From the NCBI RefSeq assembly GCF_048544455.1, contig NC_133526.1:1070001-1134000 (forward strand): a stretch of DNA of 64,000 nucleotides, written 5' to 3'. The stretch comes from Silene latifolia (lineage: Eukaryota > Streptophyta > Magnoliopsida > Caryophyllales > Caryophyllaceae). Below are positions 58,511-64,000 of the stretch, one piece after another. Numbering within the stretch: position 1 is the stretch's first letter; each line of letters opens with the position of its first letter. Made by a program: the position numbers and the translations under genes. A model generated the notes under the pieces. The model saw nothing but the letters and a program-made list of their open reading frames with translations. It made no database searches and was not told the origin of the DNA.

Positions 58511-59122
58511 TGATGGGGCATATTCTGCACCGCTGACCAAGTCAACATATTGAGCAAGGTCAAAGATGTCCACAGCAAGTCAACGACTTAGACAGCCTAG
58601 CCGATGCCGCCCATCGGCCTGTCAACCTAGGTCCCGACGACAACCCGCCAAAGGGACACATATCCGCGTACTCATATCCAAGACCCCTCGGCGGTGGGTC
58701 AACGAGCGCCGGCCAGCCATAGGTCCCTCGGCCGAGGGGTAGATCAGTCTTTCCACCTGCTAGCCACTTGGCCACTACGTGACAAAAGGTGAAGTCTATA
58801 AATACTCCTCAACCTTCATTGAGGAAAGGATCATCCAATCCAGAAATATACAACTTGACCTAAATACACTATTCATCTGGTATAATCTTCCTTATCTCTC
58901 TACAATATATTCCTAGCCAATTAGCATACAACTTATACCTCTAAGTTTACTGACTTGGGCGTCGGAGTGGGTACGCTTGGCACAAAGCCAAGCCCTCAGT
59001 TCGTTCATTGTTGCAGGAGAGGCCGAGAGGAACGATTAAGACCAAAGGAGAATCCAACTCAAGACATCATTCAACAAGCCACGGGTGGTAACTATACTTG
59101 CTCTGGAATTACACCCGGAACA
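58511..59122 (+). repeat. 5' long terminal repeat of the Ty3/Gypsy element
   Basis: It begins TGATGGGGCATATTCTGC at the exact point where P1/P2 homology stops and ends CCGGAACA two bases before the primer-binding region. A TATAAATA lies at about 58798-58805 and is the likely LTR promoter. Confidence 0.85.
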
Positions 59123-62100
59123 ATTGGCGCCGTCTGTGGGGAAAGACACTAGAAGCTAGTCACATTCATTCCCAAACAAAAAAAAAAACAACAAAAACCC
59201 ACCCAAAAAGCTAAGAAGATGTCAAAAGAGCAAGAGGTGTTCGTAACCGACGAGCCCCTCCACCCAGATGATACCTTCAACAATGCGAGTCATGCGGCCC
59301 TCCGCCGGCGGAGTAATCCAACCGGAGTTCGGGATGCCAATAACACCGGATGCGACGCCCGCCAACCAAGTCACCCTCATGGGACATGTGGTCGACGTGG
59401 CATTGCTAAAGCAAATCCTGGACCTCATCGGTAGGACGTCGGCTCACACCGTCACACCGACAAGAGCGGCGGGACCCGTCCGGGAGACCAGGGCCCGAAC
59501 GTGACTCCAAGAGACTTGAACGAGCACCTTTGGAAGAGGTTGGCCCTGTTGAAACACCGGAGGAGCCCAGAATGCTAGTGATGGACATAAGTCCCGACCG
59601 CACTCGCGGGGGGACAGCGTCACCGCAGCAGCCACGAGGCCCACTCCGGAGGAATGAAAGAAGTCCGACCCATCGTAGTCGGAGAAGAAGAAGCCCGACT
59701 CGCCGTCGGGAAGAAGTCCCTCCCGCTACGAGGAGAGGAGTCGGGCTAGGAATGCGAGGAGTCGATCGCCACGTGCCGTCCCGCATGTGATCGAGGCGAC
59801 CCCTCGGCGCCTACGTCCTAGAAGTCCAGGTGCCAACTAAGCTCAAGTTGCCGCCCATATCATACAAAGGGGAGGGTGATCCAGCCGACCACGCCGAGGC
59901 TTTCGAGTCTCACATGTCGGTATGGGAGCAGCCCGATGAAGTATGGTGCCGAGTTTTCCCAACAACATTGCATGGGATGGCTCAAAGTTGGTACAAGGGG
60001 CTCCCAGACGGCTCGGTGTACTACTACGCCGACCTAAGGGACGCCTTTCTAGCCCAGTACTCTTGCAACAAGAGAAGGGCCGTGGAGACATCGGACCTCC
60101 TAACTATCAAACAGGGGGGGGCGAGTCTCTACGGAGCTACATGAAGAGGTTCGACGGAAAGGTCCAACAGATTCGGAGATTAATCCCGAATCGGCGGCCT
60201 TCTTGCGATGAAAGGCCTCCCAAGGGGAGATTTGAAAAATGAGCTCATCAAGTGCGGAGGCCTGGGCTTGGAGGCCGCCAGGAAGAAGGCTGACCAAGCC
60301 ATCAAAGTAGAAGACTATCACAAGACGTGGTTAGGCCCCAACGAGGCCGAGCACTCAGAAAAGAAGAACCGCCGGGAGGGCAACCCCGATGAAAGACGCC
60401 GTGACAATAATAGGCCACGGTCGACAAATCGCCGGGAGACGGGACTCGACGGGCGCCGGGGAGTTCGGGAGCGTACTACAAAAACGGTGCGGCGACCACA
60501 CCCCCTAGTCGTGTCGGCCGCCGAGGTATTCGCTACGAGCAAGAGCGAAGGCCAGAAGTGGGAAAGGCCCCCTAGGCCGAGGAGTGACGGTGACACGAGC
60601 CAATCTTGTGAGTACCACGGCCACACGGACATTTAACCAACGATCGCCGACATCGAAGGACGCCATTGAAGAGCTGATCCGGAAGGGGAGCCTCGGCAAG
60701 TATGTCGCCAAAGGCCATAAATCGAATGCGGCGGGTCAAACAAAGAAATCCGTCTTTGAACGGATAGGGGTAATCCATGTTGTCATCGGAGGCAACGGGG
60801 CGATGGGTCCGCTCATGGACACAAACGGCAAGAATCGAATGAGCCATGTCAGGCCGTCAACTTTGTGCCCAACACAGCCACCCCCGCTCCCAAAATCCCC
60901 GATATGACTATCGGACAGGCGGACTACGAGGGAGTCATTGCTCCTCACAGCGAACCACTCACAGTCCACCTGAACATAGCCAACCATTTGGTGAAGAGGT
61001 GCCTAATCGACACAGGCGCCTACACGAACATTATGTACGAGAGAATGCTTTCTCGGCCTCGGTGCCGAGAGTCGAAGATTTGAACCCCGCACCAACCCGG
61101 CTGTACGACTTTTAAGGGTCGGCCTGGTACCCACAGGGTCGGTCGACCTGCCGTAAGGTTCGGCGAGGGAACTGCACCGGAACGTTATGTCGATTTTATA
61201 GTCATCAACGGCACATCTCGCCACAACGTCCTCATAGGCCGGGTCACTTTGAGTGAAACCCAAGCCGTAATATCCGTCCGGGCCTTGACATTAATATACG
61301 TCTCGGACCGGGGGGAGGCTCATAAACTCACCTCGAAGAACGAGAAGGATCCCGGCGTATGGGAGATACACACTAACGGCCCTTCCACGACGGATAGCTC
61401 GAAAGCCAGCGTCGTTATCATTAGCCCGAACGGAGATGTGTTTGAGCACGCCTTGGAGCTCACCTCCTCGACCTCAGACAACGAATGCAAGTACGAGGCA
61501 ATAATAACCGGAGTCAGGCTAGCCAGAACCGCCGGGGCAGAACACGTCGTGGTAAAAACGGATTCGCTCTCATTGACCAACCAGATCAAAGGAGAATACA
61601 AGGCTCGGGACCATAAGACGACGAGGTATCTAGAGAGGGTGAGAACCGGCGCTTCAAAATTAAAATCCTTCCGGATCAAACACACTCCCGGGCCCGAGCA
61701 CGACCGAACCATTAGCATGGTCGAAGGAGCGAGAGACCGAAGAGGTGGAGATTGACCCGGGCCGCACCGTAACCGCTTGGTCGGTACCAACCTGGAGCCG
61801 AAATTGAGCCAAACTCCTGGACTGCTAAGGGAAAACAAAGACGTCTTCGCCTACTCGGCCGGCCGAGATGCCGGGTGTGAGCCGGGAGGTGATTATTCAC
61901 AAGCTGAACGTACTCCCCACCGCTCGCCAAGTCAAAGAAAGAATGAGGAACTCCTCAGCCGAGAAAGACGAGGCCATCAAAGCCGAGGTAGACAAACTAC
62001 TTACGGCGGGCTTTATTATGCCTTGCACCTACCCGGAGTGGTTAGCCAATGTTGTGATGGTAAAGAAATCATCGGGGGCATGGAGAATGTGTGTAGACTT

Positions 62101-64000
62101 TACCCAACTTAACAAAGCATGCCCCAAAGATTGTTACCCTCTGCACGGATAGACGGCTTAATCGATGCCACGGCAGCTACACCATGCTGAGCCTGCTAGA
62201 CGCCTTCTCGGGATATCACCAGGTTTTCATGGCTGAGGAAGACATGCCCAAATGCGCATTCATCACCGCTAACGGCACATACATGTACAAAATGATGCCG
62301 TTCGGTTTGAAAAACGCCGGCGCAACGTATACAAGGCTTGTGGACAAAGTGTTCCAAAATCAAAAAGGGCGAAACATTGAGGCCTACGTCGACGATGCTA
62401 TTGTAAAAGCAAGTCCGACAAAACACTGGCGATTTACACGAAACATTTTGTTCACTAAGTACAAGATGAAGCCCAACCCAATGAAATGCAACCGGTTGTC
62501 CGGGCGGGTAAATTTCTCGGTGTACTTGTCGGTGCGAGGCATCGATGCAAATCCAGACAAAGTCCAAGCAATCTTAGACCTACCGGAGCCAAGGAATCGA
62601 AAAGAGGTTATGATGCTGATCGGAAGAATGGCGGCTCTCGCCCGTTTCATCTCTCGGTCAGCCGACAAGAGCACCCCATTCTTTAAAGTTTTGAAAGGGA
62701 ATAAAGACTTGGTGGGGAGGAGCGAGCACGGCCTTGGCGGTTGAAAGCTCATCTTCGGACTCTCCCAACTCTGTCCCGGTGCCGATCTTTGGGGAGACGC
62801 TATACCTATACATAGCAAGATTACCTCGGCCACGGTCGGTGCGGTGATCATCGAGGAAGAAGACAAACAAAGAACACCCAATCTACTTTGTCACCATACA
62901 CTTTGTTGCCGCCGAGAAAATTACCCACTAATCGAAAAAGCGACCTTCGCCGTCGTCGTTGCCACGAGGAAGTTAAAACCCTACTTCGACGCGCACCCGT
63001 GACGGTCCTAACCGATCGGTAGTTAGAAAGCTTTGGAAAAATTCGAGCAATCCGGCGGGCTCATCAAGTGGGCGGTGGAACTCTCGGCTTCGGCATTCAA
63101 TACAAACCAAGACCTTCGATAAAGGGGCAAGCACTTGCAGATTTCCTGGCCGAATTCACGTATCAAGAAGAGCCAAACCCAGGCGTATGGGAGGTCTACA
63201 CCGACGGCTCCTCCACGACGAACGGCTCGGAGCGGCATCCTCATCATCAGCCCAAACGGGGATGAGTTCGAGTACGCCTTGAAATTCACCTTCTCGGCCT
63301 CGAACAACGAATCCGAATACGAGGCGGTGATAACCGGGTCGAGCTAGCTAGGGCTGCGGAGCGAGCACATTGTGTTGAAGACAGGACTCACCGTTGGTTA
63401 CTAACCAAATCAGGGGGAGTTTGAGGCTCGGGACGACGGAATGGTAAGGTACCTAGAAAGGGTAAAGGCCGACATAGCGAAATTGAAGTCTTTCCGAATC
63501 CAATGCGTTCCCAGATCCGAGAACAACCGGGCCGACGCTCTCTCCAAACTTGCCACTCAACCATCAAGAACGTCACCAAACCGTCTTTGGTAGATATCCG
63601 GAATGCGAAGAGCATCACCGAGACCGACGGCATGGTGGGCAACGTAGAGGCCGAGACAACATGGATGACTCCGATAATGAAATACAAACTTACGGGTGAA
63701 TTGACCGAGGGCCGCAATCCCTCGGCCAAAATGAAACGGATCGCGCCCGGTACTTAGTGTTCGAAGGAGAACGTACGGAAGGTCCGTAATAAGACCACTT
63801 TTGAAGTGTGTCGGTCCAGCCGACGCAGCTAATCTTGACAGAGATTCACGAAGGCATCTGTGGACACCACATGGGGGCAAGAACGCTAGCCCACAAAGCT
63901 CTACGAGCCGGCTACTTCGGCCCACCATGCTTCAAGATTCCGAACAAAGACCGGAAGTGCACGAACGCGGATGCATGCCCGTAATACACGCTCCCTCCGG
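58511..64000 (+). mobile_element. Ty3/Gypsy LTR retrotransposon (Tat-like), broken, 5' part
   Basis: The element inserted into P2 and continues past the window end. Parts in order: 5' LTR 58511-59122 (TG...CA, 612 bp); primer-binding region from about 59125 (TTGGCGCCGTCTGTGGGG); gag about 59220-60640; protease about 60860-61090; an RNase H-like domain about 61340-61740; reverse transcriptase about 61870-62740; RNase H about 62750-63060; a second RNase H-like domain about 63150-63540; start of integrase from about 63830. It is much richer in GC than its surroundings. The coding region is a fossil with many breaks, roughly ten or more. Age cannot be judged because the 3' LTR is outside the window, but it is younger than the P1/P2 duplication. 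Confidence 0.9.

Noticed and set aside
58560-63928. Minus-strand frames in the LTR element
   Set aside because: They are shadows of the plus-strand gag-pol fossil.
1-64000. CRISPR arrays, operons, phage-type or bacterial defence genes
   Set aside because: None is present; introns, MITEs, SINEs and gene families are those of a plant nuclear genome.
1-64000. tRNA or rRNA genes
   Set aside because: No full cloverleaf was seen; the one perfect box B (near 11416) belongs to a SINE.

Overview
The window is nuclear plant DNA from a eudicot. The non-genic DNA is AT-rich, and split genes use GT-AG introns. It holds typical angiosperm repeats: Stowaway, hAT, Harbinger and Mutator MITEs, a Helitron, tRNA-derived SINEs, LINE tails and a Ty3/Gypsy element. 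The Stowaway sequences and the degenerate TTCAG-type and GGGTC-type repeats loosely suggest Caryophyllales, but nothing seen proves a species.

The window is built largely from duplicated blocks. Block A (about 104-8305) and block B (about 15459-23483) each carry one 2-oxoglutarate/Fe(II) dioxygenase (2OGD) gene of the same subfamily. A third copy (C, 41915-43782) and a truncated, mosaic fourth (D, 45502-45808) lie further on. A second block, P1 (about 25352-35035), is repeated as P2 (about 49409-58510). Each holds a minus-strand CYP94-like cytochrome P450 and a divergent plus-strand ACC-oxidase-homolog-type 2OGD. The spacing B-to-P1 (about 4.1 kb from the shared exon 3 point) nearly equals D-to-P2 (about 3.9 kb), so an ancestral block [2OGD + CYP94 + ACO-homolog] was probably duplicated whole. 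Between P1 and C sits a complete eight-exon INDH/NUBPL-type mitochondrial P-loop NTPase gene.

The P450 in P2 is intact (522 aa); the one in P1 lost 10 bp, which removes the helix-K ExxR motif. Both ACO-homolog genes are intact (375 aa). The three complete 2OGDs of the A/B/C family (344-345 aa) are open, but all share His-x-Asn where the family has the iron-binding His-x-Asp. Their differences are concentrated in a few short coding patches.

Region by region: 0.1-8.3 kb, block A; 8.3-15.5 kb, repeat-rich spacer with two RADIALIS-like MYB fragments, an F-box fragment, a SINE, a hAT MITE and a Helitron; 15.5-23.5 kb, block B; 23.5-25.4 kb, MITE-filled spacer; 25.4-35 kb, block P1; 35.4-39.8 kb, INDH; 39.8-47.4 kb, rearranged region with copies C and D; 47.4-49.4 kb, spacer; 49.4-58.5 kb, block P2; 58.5-64 kb, the 5' part of a broken Tat-like Ty3/Gypsy element that interrupts P2 and runs off the window. 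Because so much is duplicated, many insertions can be read against an empty paralogous site, which gives exact element ends and target-site duplications (TSDs). Exon boundaries were read by eye from splice sites and family resemblance. No alignment, search or divergence value was computed.
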